This document shows positions 1 to 9,105 of a DNA stretch of 64,000 bases, in pieces. The position numbers and the translations under genes are program-made. How positions within the stretch are numbered: position 1 is the stretch's first letter; each line of letters begins with the position of its first letter. This DNA comes from Tethya wilhelma (Eukaryota > Porifera > Demospongiae > Tethyida > Tethyidae): positions 3,429,859 to 3,493,858 of the forward strand of contig CAXIPT010000007.1 in NCBI GenBank assembly GCA_964030475.1. Reading direction: 5' to 3'. The notes under the pieces are model-generated. The model saw only the letters and a list, made by a program, of their open reading frames with translations. It was not told the DNA's origin and ran no database searches.

Positions 1-193
1 CTGCAACAACAGAAGCAAGCAACCATCCAGCAGCAGCCGCCACCCCCCAATGGCCCCCATCCAGCGGCAGATGCCGCCACAAGTTCTGCAGCAGCCGCCA
101 CCCCCCTTCCAGCAGCAACAGCCACCCCNACCTTCTGTGGTTTTAGTAATACTTAATGTGGTTTTAGTAATTGCACTCCTGCATAATTTATAA
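1..193 (+). CDS. Possible Q/P-rich coding exon, cut by window edge
   Basis: An open frame (phase starting at base 2) enters from the left edge and runs to a TAA at 191-193. Its first half is rich in Gln and Pro (QQPPPPFQQQQPP), typical of a low-complexity activation or RNA-binding tail. A second frame starting at base 1 is also open to a TAA at 154-156 and reads Ala/Pro-rich, so the frame is uncertain. A single N at 129 falls inside. No domain is visible. It may be an exon of the same gene as the candidate exon at 716-839, but the link is inference. Confidence 0.3.
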   Translation, partial: CNNRSKQPSSSSRHPPMAPIQRQMPPQVLQQPPPPFQQQQPPXPSVVLVILNVVLVIALLHNL

Positions 194-388
194 TTAAAAA
201 TCCTGTAATTTAGCCTGGATTTTGTTTATCCCTCTATAAAATTGTGATATTAGCTAATTTTATGGCTCCATTAAATGATACTATATTAGCAGATAACCAC
301 ACAATTCCTCGTACAATTATGGAATTAATAGCACTCTAGCTGCCACTCATATGGAGTTGTACTCTGAATCATGTGGTTACCTATACTA

Positions 389-660
389 ACAAGTACAAAA
401 AACATTAGAAATGTAATGCAAACATAGGAATGGCCAAATCGTAAAAAAAGTGAGCAAACAAGCCAGGAATGGTTGTCAGATTGAGTGAGTTCATTTTACT
501 GTGTTACTTTATGTTTATATCTCTACTAAGCTCAATGACATTGTAGACACAGGAATGAACTCGCTCAATCTGACAACCATTCCTGGCTTGTTTGCTCACT
601 TTTTTTACGATTTGGCCATTCCTATGTTTGCATTACATTTCTAATGTTTTTTGTACTTGT
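389..660. mobile_element. Foldback MITE, family FB1
   Basis: Two arms of about 108 bases (389-496 and 553-660) are near-perfect reverse complements around a 56-base loop. The arm starts ACAAGTACAAAAAACATTAG. The same arm recurs at 3962-4100, 4226-4493, 6719-6902 and 18994-19319, so this is a dispersed non-autonomous element. No coding capacity. Confidence 0.85.
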
Positions 661-715
661 TTGTTCTATTTTTTTTAATAATTGTTTACAATATCAGTGG
701 AATTTAGTCTTTCAG

Positions 716-839
716 TAGCCCACCATCTGAGCAGCCGGACACTGACTTGCCAACAGACTATGCCTTTCAGACAGCTGAAACTCTGAACCCTAAGGCCAAA
801 TGTGATTTATGTCTATTATATTTGTGTCTTGTTAGCTAG
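716..839 (+). CDS. Possible terminal exon of unknown gene
   Basis: After a pyrimidine-rich TCTTTCAG an open frame (entered in phase 2) reads SPPSEQPDTDLPTDYAF and onward to a TAG at 837-839. The acidic, Pro/Thr-rich composition looks coding and disordered. Nothing identifies the product. It may belong with the Q/P-rich exon at the window start, with the FB1 MITE lying in the intron. Confidence 0.3.
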
Positions 840-918
840 AGATAACTTCCCTACTGAAGAACTGAATACAGAGAACGACAGGATAGGACAGAACTCAGAG
901 CACTGCATGCTGCTATAG

Positions 919-1370
919 ATTCCAAATAACACGCACTTGAATATGGAAAGGATCGTTAGGCTAGCTAGCTAATGAATAATGCATGATTAGTAATGGCCGC
1001 CATATGGAGAAGGCGCTTTTCGCCTTGTATCTAGCGACTGAAAAAAACCGATGGCAAAAGCGACTGTCCCCAAAGAAACCAAGTTTGTTCGTTCAAGAAT
1101 CAGCTTCTAAAAGTGAATAGTCTCTGAGCCAAGATAGAAGAAGAAGAATAAGAAGAAGATGGAGAAAATTGGAGGTTTGGCATATTTTAGTTTGGTACTT
1201 TAGCGATGGTTTTAAGCCATGTTTTAGGGCTCATTAGAAAGAGAAAGAGCTAAATAGTAGCTTGAGAAGCCTTTTAGTGCCAAGCGCTCAGTTTTTGCAG
1301 AGTTATTCGCGTGAATATTTGTATTGCGCTAATGGGCCATCCTATGTACCCAGTACTACCGTACTGGGAA
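919..1370 (+). repeat. Dispersed repeat A, forward copy
   Basis: Starts ATTCCAAATAACACGCAC, contains a (GAA)n tract near 1138-1160 and ends at the hairpin CCCAGTACTACCGTACTGGG (1349-1368). This is one of at least twelve full or partial copies in the window. It has no open reading frame of note. The apparent ORFs in all copies are repeat-derived and should not be annotated as genes. Confidence 0.85.
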
Positions 1371-1750
1371 TAACACAGGTAAGCAACTATAATTATGGTA
1401 CATGAACATTATCATATCAGTATATACATCTTCCATATTGGTGAGTTTAAGCCTGAGGCTATCACTTCTAGTGGGAGGCCTCAATTTCATCTTTGATCCA
1501 GCTGGAGTGTGTCACTGATTACTTGAATTTGAACCTATTAAATGTGCACCAATCACACATGATAAGGGTAATGGAGTTAATGTCACAGCTCTCTCTCATC
1601 TACCTCCATGAGAAGAGATTTTCCTCTTCTTAATGCCTTGACAGAAATCAAACTTATCCTCATTGGCTTTCCTTAGTGGCTTCTATATTTTGTGGTAATG
1701 AGGTGGACGATATTTTCTACATAACTAAAGAAGTGGGTGTATCTATATTT
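1371..1750. other. Intergenic, no feature recognised
   Basis: AT-rich sequence between repeat A and repeat D. I see no conserved coding frame, RNA or repeat in it. Confidence 0.5.
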
Positions 1751-2240
1751 ATTAACCCTTGGTGCGCATGCACGGCAGGGATTATGGTAGTTGTTTTGTC
1801 TGTGTGTGTGTGTGTGTGTATGTGTATTCCAACTATATCTCAAGAACGGCAGCTCCAGTCTTCAAAAGCGGCATACCAAGGTAAAATAATCGAGATTATC
1901 TAAAAAAATTACACAAAGAATTCAACAAAAGCCAGTAGTTCCTGAGATCTGAGGCTTTTCAGCCTCTTTGAGCGCTAAGCTTCGAGGCCACACCCATAAT
2001 TTTAGGGGACGAGCCTGAGCGAGCTTCATAGCATAGACAGTAGAAGCTTAGCTACTGATATGAAATGGCCTGAGGTCCTTTTACAAAGCAACAAAAGCCT
2101 ATAGTTTCTGAAATCTGAGACTTTTCAGCCTATCTGAGCTAAGCTTCAAGGCCACACCCATTCATCCTGTTAAAATTTTGGGGCAAACATGAGGGGCGAG
2201 CCTGAGCGAGTCCCATAGCATAGCTGCAGACCTGATTATT
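1751..2240 (+). repeat. Dispersed repeat D, copy 1
   Basis: Begins near CCCTTGGTGCGCATGCACGG, contains a (GT)n tract at 1799-1820 and two internal diverged sub-blocks, each with TCTGAGGCTTTTCAGCC-like sequence and a GGCGAGCCTGAGCGAG-like motif. It is directly repeated at 57547-58110, and a diverged inverted relative lies at 44770-45030. The 75-codon ORF here lies in the repeat and GT tract and is not convincing as a gene. Confidence 0.75.
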
Positions 2241-2301
2241 GATACAACTACATTATGCAGAAATAACAATATAGTATTAGACTACACAATAAACTGCTAT
2301 A

Positions 2302-2850
2302 ATTCCCAGTACGGTAGTACTGGGTACATAGGAATGGCACGGATGGCCCATTAGCACAATACAAATATTCACATGAATTACTCTGCAAAAACTGAGCGCT
2401 TGGCACTAAAAGGCTTCTTAAGCTACTATTTAGCCTTTTCTCTTTCTATTGAGCCTAAAAACATAGCCTAAAACCATCGCTAAAGTAGCAAACTAAAGTA
2501 TGCCAAACCTCCAATTTTCTCCATCTTCTTCTTCTTCTTCTTCTTCTATCTTGGAACAACTTTTCTCGAAGACCACTCGCTTTCAGAAGCTGACTCTTGA
2601 ACGAATAAACGTTTCTTTGTCTTCACTTGCTTTTTGTATCGGTTATTCGTCTCTCTAGCTGAGTCGCTAGATACAAGACAAAAAGTGCCTTCTCCGTATG
2701 GCAGCCATTCATTTCTATGCTCATTAATAATTCATTAGCTACCTTGGAAAACAAGTTGACGACCCTTTTCCAGTTAGACAAGTGTGCGTTATTTTGAATC
2801 CGAATATTCGCTGCCCTGCCTGTTTTACCTGAAGATTTCTGGTTGTGCTG
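2302..2850 (-). repeat. Dispersed repeat A, reverse copy (subfamily A2)
   Basis: The hairpin end is at 2305-2324 and the body runs rightwards in reverse orientation, including a (CTT)n tract at 2525-2547. Its distal end (GAATATTCGCTGCC... to GAAGTCTC) is shared with the copy at 18216-18775 but not with the forward copies, defining a second subfamily. Confidence 0.8.
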
Positions 2851-2884
2851 AAGTCTCTTTATAATAGCTAGAGGACGAGTCCAA

Positions 2885-2987
2885 GGTCTCTACGCTATTT
2901 AGAGGCCCAAAGGCCCGAGGCTGTAGCGTCCCGAGCGTAGCGAGGGCGCTACTAAGGGCCTGAGGGCCTCTAAATAGCGTAGAGACC
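2885..2987. repeat. Perfect 24-bp stem inverted repeat
   Basis: GGTCTCTACGCTATTTAGAG at 2885 onward pairs perfectly over 24 bases with 2964-2987. The 55-base loop holds a second GC-rich dyad (CGAGCGTAGCGAG). It could be a small MITE or a strong hairpin; function unknown. Confidence 0.7.
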
Positions 2988-3143
2988 ATTGGACGAGGCC
3001 TCTAACTGGTTTAGAATATAGGCCTAACTGCCCTAGCAACAAAACAGAACAAGAAATTCTATTGGATAGCCGCAAAAATCCGAGCGACTATTATCTAGCT
3101 ACCATAGATACGTACAGTTGAAAATTCATCTTGGTTCCAAGTT

Positions 3144-3961
3144 NNNNNNNNNNNNNNNNNNNNNNNNNNNNNNNNNNNNNNNNNNNNNNNNNNNNNNNNN
3201 NNNNNNNNNNNNNNNNNNNNNNNNNNNNNNNNNNNNNNNNNNNNNNNNNNNNNNNNNNNNNNNNNNNNNNNNNNNNNNNNNNNNNNNNNNNNNNNNNNNN
3301 NNNNNNNNNNNNNNNNNNNNNNNNNNNNNNNNNNNNNNNNNNNNNNNNNNNNNNNNNNNNNNNNNNNNNNNNNNNNNNNNNNNNNNNNNNNNNNNNNNNN
3401 NNNNNNNNNNNNNNNNNNNNNNNNNNNNNNNNNNNNNNNNNNNNNNNNNNNNNNNNNNNNNNNNNNNNNNNNNNNNNNNNNNNNNNNNNNNNNNNNNNNN
3501 NNNNNNNNNNNNNNNNNNNNNNNNNNNNNNNNNNNNNNNNNNNNNNNNNNNNNNNNNNNNNNNNNNNNNNNNNNNNNNNNNNNNNNNNNNNNNNNNNNNN
3601 NNNNNNNNNNNNNNNNNNNNNNNNNNNNNNNNNNNNNNNNNNNNNNNNNNNNNNNNNNNNNNNNNNNNNNNNNNNNNNNNNNNNNNNNNNNNNNNNNNNN
3701 NNNNNNNNNNNNNNNNNNNNNNNNNNNNNNNNNNNNNNNNNNNNNNNNNNNNNNNNNNNNNNNNNNNNNNNNNNNNNNNNNNNNNNNNNNNNNNNNNNNN
3801 NNNNNNNNNNNNNNNNNNNNNNNNNNNNNNNNNNNNNNNNNNNNNNNNNNNNNNNNNNNNNNNNNNNNNNNNNNNNNNNNNNNNNNNNNNNNNNNNNNNN
3901 NNNNNNNNNNNNNNNNNNNNNNNNNNNNNNNNNNNNNNNNNNNNNNNNNNNNNNNNNNNNN
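3144..3961. other. Assembly gap of Ns
   Basis: 818 undetermined bases. Reading frames across it are artefacts. The right flank is the interior and right arm of an FB1 MITE closely resembling the one at 18994-19319. Confidence 1.
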
Positions 3962-4100
3962 GGGAAGAGAGTACTACATGCAGCCCACACAGGAATGATT
4001 CCGCACACACTCAAACAGCCATTCCATCTTGTTTGCTTTCTTTTTTACGATTTGGCCATTCCTATGTCTCATTACATTTTCAATAATTTTTTCACTTGTA
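3962..4100. mobile_element. FB1 MITE, right half only
   Basis: Matches the right part of the complete FB1 copy at 18994-19319 (GAGAGTACTACATGCAGCCC and the TTTTTTACGATTTGGCCATT arm). The left half is lost in the N gap. Confidence 0.75.
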
Positions 4101-4225
4101 ATTATATCAAATACCATCAAAATACTTATAAGATTCAGTATAATTATATGTATACGTATCAAGGGTTATGCACCTTGGTGCCTTCATTTTTGCATGGCGC
4201 CCTGAGCCTAGGAGATTTAGACTAT

Positions 4226-4493
4226 ACAAGTAAAAAATAACATTGGAAATGTAATGAGACACAGGAATGGCTAAATCGTAAAAAGAACGCAAACAAGATG
4301 GAATGGCTAGTTAAAGTGTGCAGAATTCTTCCTGTATGGGCTGCATTTAACAATCTCCTTATTGAGTCCCTCATTTTGCCCACAGGAAGAATTTCTTACA
4401 CACTTTAACTAGCCATTCTATCTTGTTTGCGTTCTTTTTATGATTTAGCCATTCCTGTGTCTCATTACATTTCCAATGTTTTTTTTTACTTGT
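4226..4493. mobile_element. Foldback MITE, family FB1
   Basis: Left arm ACAAGTAAAAAATAACATTG and right arm ending TTTTTTTACTTGT are long inverted repeats containing GGAATGGCTAAATCGTAAAA. It is followed directly by a full repeat A, an arrangement repeated at 6719-7448. Confidence 0.85.
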
Positions 4494-4504
4494 TTGTTCT
4501 CATT

Positions 4505-5270
4505 TTTCCATAATTCTACGTGAGTTGGTGTGTGTAGCTAGCTACTGAGCTAGTAGTCTGGCAAGCCAGACTCACTGAGCCAGCTGAGCTGGTACTTGAA
4601 GTCACAAGTTGTGTAGCCTGCTTGATACTGAAGTGAAACACACATCTCAGTCATTTGGAGGCAGGAGCTGTATCATAAGATTCACTTGTCTTCCTATATG
4701 TTATGATAATCAAAGTCCTGATTCATCTGGAGCAACCAAGTATCATAAAATAGTTCCACGCAACTTTAGTGCATTTAATTCTAAATAACGCACACTTTTG
4801 TGTGTGGAAAGGGTCGTCAATTCGAATTTTCTAGAAGCTAATGAATTATGCATGAGTGTAGAAATTAATGGCGGTCATATGGAGGAGGCGCTTTTCGCCT
4901 TGTATCTAGCTACTCAATGAGAGTCGCTAAAAACCGATGGCAAAAGCGACTGTACCGGAAGAAACCAAGTTCGTTCGTTCAAGAATGAGCTTCTAAAAGT
5001 GAATAGTCTCTGAGAAAAGTTGAGCCAAGATAGAAAAAGAAGAAGAAGAAGAAGAAGATGGAGAAAATTGGAGGTTTGGCATGTTTGTGCTTGTTACTTT
5101 AGCGATGTTTTTAGGCCATGTTTTTGGGCTCATTAGAAAGAGAAAGAGCTAAATAGTAGCTTTAGAAGCCTGTTAGTGCTAGGCGCTCAGTTTTTGCAGA
5201 GTTATTTGCGTGAATATTTGTATTGCGCTAATGGGCCATCCTGTGTACCCAGTACTACCGTACTGGGAAT
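4505..5270 (+). repeat. Dispersed repeat A, longest forward copy
   Basis: About 765 bases from GTGAGTTGGTGTGTGTAGC to the terminal hairpin at 5248-5267. Includes the GGAGGAGGCGCTTTTCGCC block near 4880 and a (GAA)n tract near 5036-5058. Used here as the reference for the A1 subfamily. Confidence 0.85.
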
Positions 5271-5528
5271 AGCTAGTAGGGAATGCAACTTCAGGCTTAC
5301 CTTTCTTCCTCGTGATCGCAGAGCCTCTCTTCTCCAGAACTATCGGACATTTTTGCAGTGACTACAAAGCTGTGGTAATATTTTAATCCACAATAGTCCA
5401 ACTGGCCACGTGCACCGGGTGCATGCTGTGGAGGAGCTTGCTTGCAAACACTGGTAAACATCTGTACACATCTGTACAGTACAACTGTTGAACATGCAGC
5501 TTAGCCAGCTACTGAACAGCTTGGAACC
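5271..5528. other. Intergenic, no feature recognised
   Basis: Short stretch between repeat A and the first exon of the next gene. The promoter would lie here, but no motif could be assigned. Confidence 0.4.
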
Positions 5529-6515
5529 ATGCAGGAAGCTATGGTTAGGTCACTACCATCAGTATCTGAAGAGGAATCTTTAGATGAATATGACTCAGCC
5601 ACTTTACCTCTGAAGCCGAAGGTATAAATAGCCTCAGACTGCCATTGATGTCAGCATATGATGTCAGTATAGTGCATCTTTATGCATCATTGTATATAGG
5701 TCCCTAAATTATCAGCAAAGACTCAAGGTTTAATGGTGAGTCATGATGGTGAATCGGTGTATATTTGATTATCAATACAAGTTATATCACTGGATTTTAG
5801 ACCAAGCAAGCAAGATCAAGCAAAAAATGGAAGCAAGTTTTTAAAAAGGTTGGATTTATGTTTGAACATAAAACACCACCCTGTTATTATAATTATTATA
5901 TTATATTATAGGCTGATCAGTGGATCAATTCAGCCAAGCCAGTGACCCCATCATTTGCATTCATGTATTGGGAAACAACTCGGGGACGCCAACAGATAGT
6001 ATGGAAAGGTATTAAACTTACAATAATATTATGCCACTATTACTGTTCAACTTTATGTATAATACATGGATGACATAAATTATGTTATTATAGGTCTTGA
6101 TCACATGAGAGCATTTGCAGAATATCCGATAGTCCAGAGCGATACTCCAGGTGACCGGATCATGGATTCATGTCTGCATGTGTATTTTTAGCCTTTTGTT
6201 ATAAATTTTGCATGAGCAGATTTGCTACAAGCTTCTTGATCCAGTGCAGATGACTTGAAACAAGACTCTAAGCACGAGATCATTTCTCTTCCTTCAAATG
6301 ATCCTCAATACTATGTGTCAGACTATCTGTACAATATCTTGCCAAGGATCATGAATCCCAAAAGTAAATTGGTTTTTAATGTTATGCTGCATGTTATGTT
6401 CAACAATGTCCGTTATTTAATTTTAAATAAGATATTTATAGCTAACATCAATAATATACCAAGCTGGTTTCCAGAGGGGATGGTGTTCAAGGCACCCAAC
6501 AATCCAAGGAATTAA
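5529..6515 (+). CDS. Unrecognised small gene, seven exons
   Basis: A spliced reading frame of about 161 codons runs through seven exons with GT..AG introns and matching phases: 5529-5621, 5700-5735, 5801-5848, 5912-6008, 6094-6150, 6250-6363 and 6475-6515, with TAA at 6513-6515. ATG 5529 starts MQEAMVRSLPSVSEEESLDEY, an acidic N-terminus. A Lys-rich stretch follows (exon 3, RSSKKWKQVFKK), then an aromatic segment with FAFMYWETTRGRQ and a C-terminal part with DPQYYVSDYLYNILP. No signal peptide or membrane segment is seen. I do not recognise the family. All six introns are short (about 60-110 bases), typical of a compact metazoan gene. It may be a duplicate or truncated 3' part of something larger, since repeat A lies immediately upstream. 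The consistency of splice sites and phases is the main evidence that it is real. Confidence 0.6.
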
Positions 6516-6718
6516 TTGTCATGAGATGTGGTTGTGCTTTTGCTGTCTAAAATTACTCAATCAAATTGAATGTGGCAAGCAGAATCTGGTGAATGCGTTA
6601 GGAAATATTAAATGTGTGAAATATTACAGCCATTTCTGGAATCCTGCCCAGAGGACTACAAAATGTAAACCACAAACTTTATTTGTTATTAATTGAATGT
6701 ATGTGTTATTATAATATT

Positions 6719-6902
6719 ACAAGCAAAAAAAAACATTGGAAATGTAATGAGACACAGGAATGGCTTAGTCGTATTGAGTCTCTCATTTTGCCCACAGGAA
6801 GAATCCTTACACACTCTAACAGCCATTCCATCTTGTTTACGTTCATTTTACGATTTAGCCATTCCTGTGTCTCATTACATTTCCAATGTTTTTTTTACTT
6901 GT
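6719..6902. mobile_element. FB1 MITE, internally deleted
   Basis: Both arms are present (GGAAATGTAATGAGACACAG on the left, its complement on the right), but the left arm stops after the TAGTCGTA block, so the copy is only 184 bases. It is followed by repeat A exactly as at 4226-5270. Confidence 0.8.
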
Positions 6903-6929
6903 TTGTCCTCATTTTTCCATATTTCTACA

Positions 6930-7448
6930 AATTACATTTGAGTTGGTGTGTAGCTAGCTACTGAGCTAGTAGTCTGGCAAGCCAGACTCACTGAACCAGC
7001 GGCGGGCTGCTGAGCTGGTACTTGAAGTCCTAACTTGTGTAGCTTGAAGTGAAACACACATCTCCGTCATTTGGAGGCAGGAGCTGTATCATAAGATTTA
7101 CTTGTCTTTCTATATGTTATGATAATCAAAGTCCTGATTCATCTCTTAAGAAGAGCAACCAGGTATCACAAAATAGTTCCAGGCAACTTCAATGCATTTA
7201 ATTCCAAATAACGCACACTTTTGTGTGTGGAAAGGGTCGTCAATTCGAATTTTCTAGAAGCTAATGAATTATGCACGAGTGTAGAAATTAATGGCGGTCA
7301 TATGGAGGAGGCACTTTTCGCCTTGTATCTAGCTACTCAATGAGAGGCGCTAAAAACCGATGGCAAAAGCGACTGTACCGGAAGAAACAAAGTTCGTTCG
7401 TTCAAGAATCAGCTTGTAAAAGTGAATAGTCTCTGAGAAAACTTAGCC
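6930..7448 (+). repeat. Dispersed repeat A, 3'-truncated forward copy
   Basis: Aligns by eye to 4505-5030 of the reference copy and stops at AACTTAGCCAAGATG, before the (GAA)n tract and hairpin. Different sequence related to foldback element F follows. Confidence 0.8.
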
Positions 7449-7479
7449 AAGATGCTTTAAACCTAATCTTCACCAGATA

Positions 7480-7715
7480 GATTTTTAATATCTTGTTGCC
7501 ATGGTGAGATAAGGAATGTTTTCGATTAAATGCACACCAGCCGAAATGCTATAAAGAGCCATAAAGAATCACCTTAGCAACAAAATGTACTCAGTGAAAA
7601 TTAAGTTTAGAATGTTCCGGTTCAGATGATAATAATTTCGTTACCATAGCAACAACCTTTCATATCCGCCTAATTAATTATTCATAAATTAAGGATGTAA
7701 CTTAAAATTTTATAT
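7480..7715. repeat. Diverged piece of foldback element F
   Basis: Shares CCATGGTGAGA, TAAATGCACACCAG, GTTACCATAGCAACA and CCGCCTAATTAATTATTCAT with the complete foldback element at 62774-63429. No coding frame. Confidence 0.55.
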
Positions 7716-7994
7716 TTTTTTATTGAATATTCATCTTGTGGGTTTAGAATTTTATCTACATGTCAGGTAAAGATAAAATTATCTTATGAGTCATCATTAG
7801 CAGAATTAGGACTTAGCTAAGGGAAGTTAGAGCCAACTGAACATTGCCATTTTTTTTTACCCATTTCCTAATGGGCCCGATCCTTAATGGCACTGAGAAT
7901 ATTCTTACATGATAGATTGGTGTATATAGCTATTCATTTTTTGGTACAGATGGATGATGAAGCAATGGAGATAGTATAGCTAGATAGAATATAG
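7716..7994. other. Intergenic, no feature recognised
   Basis: AT-rich sequence before the PLE fragment; nothing assignable. Confidence 0.4.
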
Positions 7995-8542
7995 CTAATA
8001 GCTAAACTTGACGAAAGAGGTTACCCACCAAGAGAAACAAAACAAATCATCCACAAAACCAAACACCATAATAGACACCTTACCTTAAAAATCAAAAACA
8101 AGCCCAAAAGACTCAAACAAACATTCTTAGTAACAACCTACAATGACAATACCAAACGAATCAAAAACATAATCAGAAAGCACTGGAAATCAATTAAAAA
8201 TGACCAGACCCTTAAACATATCTTTCCCAAACCACCCCTAGTAGTAACTAGAGGTAACAAATCACTTAGAAACCTCGTAGTCAGAGCTAAACTAGCCCCA
8301 CTGTCAAAAGACTCGGCGAAAGAGACCAGTCAAACAAACACCCCTACCAATCCAATCACCATTAAAGAAAATTATCCACTCAACCTGTTCCAAGATAAAT
8401 TAAATAACTTCACTAACCCCATTAGTAAATGCAAAAAGAACTGTTTTACCTGTAAAATCCTAACCACCAACACTTTAGCAATAAGCACCCACGACAGAAC
8501 CAAACACCCGATAAATCTGCCTGTCCCTTATTAAAAATACAA

Positions 8543-8857
8543 TTGCGACACCAAAAACTAGCCACTTGCACACATAAAGATTGTAAAGCACAATACGTTG
8601 GAATGTCAACCAGACCAATTAAATTTGAACACCTACAATCAAATAGCTCAGGCATAGGAAAACACATACAGAACAGTAACCACAAACGAGCAGACATAAA
8701 ATTCCAGATCCTAGAAATGGCACCCCATTACCTTGATAGAGAAAATTTAAACACATGGTTAAAACAGAGAGAATATTATTGGATATGCAAATTAGGAACT
8801 CTAACCAAACTTTCAAACAAAGGCCTAAATAAAACAATCTATGATAATAACAAATGA
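8543..8857 (+). pseudogene. GIY-YIG endonuclease domain of a Penelope-like element
   Basis: The frame reads LATCTHKDCKAQYVGMSTRP, then IGKHIQNSNHKRADIKFQIL and LKQREYYWICKLGTLTKLSN before TGA at 8855-8857. The CxxxxC..YVG..T start, the H..N.NH segment and the Glu-bearing WI..L.T ending are the order seen in GIY-YIG nucleases of Penelope-like elements, which nick target DNA to prime reverse transcription. The piece upstream is out of frame (stop at 8532 and an in-frame TAG shortly after), so the domain is disconnected from any start codon and cannot be made as part of an intact protein. Only the C-terminal third of an element is represented. Confidence 0.7.
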
Positions 8858-9104
8858 GATCAAACCCACATCACCAACACAAGCTATAAAGCACAGGCGC
8901 ATGCAGTTCCCACCCATCCTGACTGTATCACTTAAAACAGAGAGAATATTATTGGATATGCAAATTAGGAACTCTAACCAAACTTTCAAACAAAGGCCTA
9001 AATAAAACAATCTATGATAATAACAAATGAGATCAAACCCACATCACCAACACAAGCTATAAAGCACAGGCGCATGCAGTTCCCACCCATCCTGACTGTA
9101 TCAC
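8759..9104 (+). repeat. Two-copy 173-bp tandem repeat
   Basis: The unit starting TTAAAACAGAGAGAATATT at 8759 is repeated essentially without change at 8932. It covers the last codons of the PLE ORF plus its 3' flank. The near-identity suggests a recent duplication, a partial tandem PLE insertion, or an assembly error. Confidence 0.9.
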
Positions 9105-9105
9105 T

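Larger units (their letters stand above)
7995..9104 (+). mobile_element. Penelope-like element, 3' part only
   Basis: A Lys/Thr/Asn-rich frame from 7995 to a TAA at 8532-8534 reads LKQTFLVTTYNDNTKRIKNI and later a CKKNCFTCK cluster. This is the linker and Cys motif that precede the endonuclease in Penelope-like retroelements (family knowledge). After frameshifts it continues as the GIY-YIG part (8543-8857). The reverse transcriptase expected upstream is absent: the fragment begins abruptly after repeat-derived sequence. The end carries a 173-bp tandem duplication. The element abuts the OTU gene copy at about 9105, which probably marks its 3' insertion junction. Confidence 0.65.

Noticed and set aside
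3091..4240. Long open frames across 3118-4240 and 3091-4014
   Set aside because: They are open only because they cross the N gap; the real bases at either end are MITE sequence.
5176..5361. ORFs in repeat A (for example 5176-5361, 11308-11496, 12953-13210, 31500-31682)
   Set aside because: They recur with the repeat, in its end region, with no conserved protein reading; treated as non-coding.
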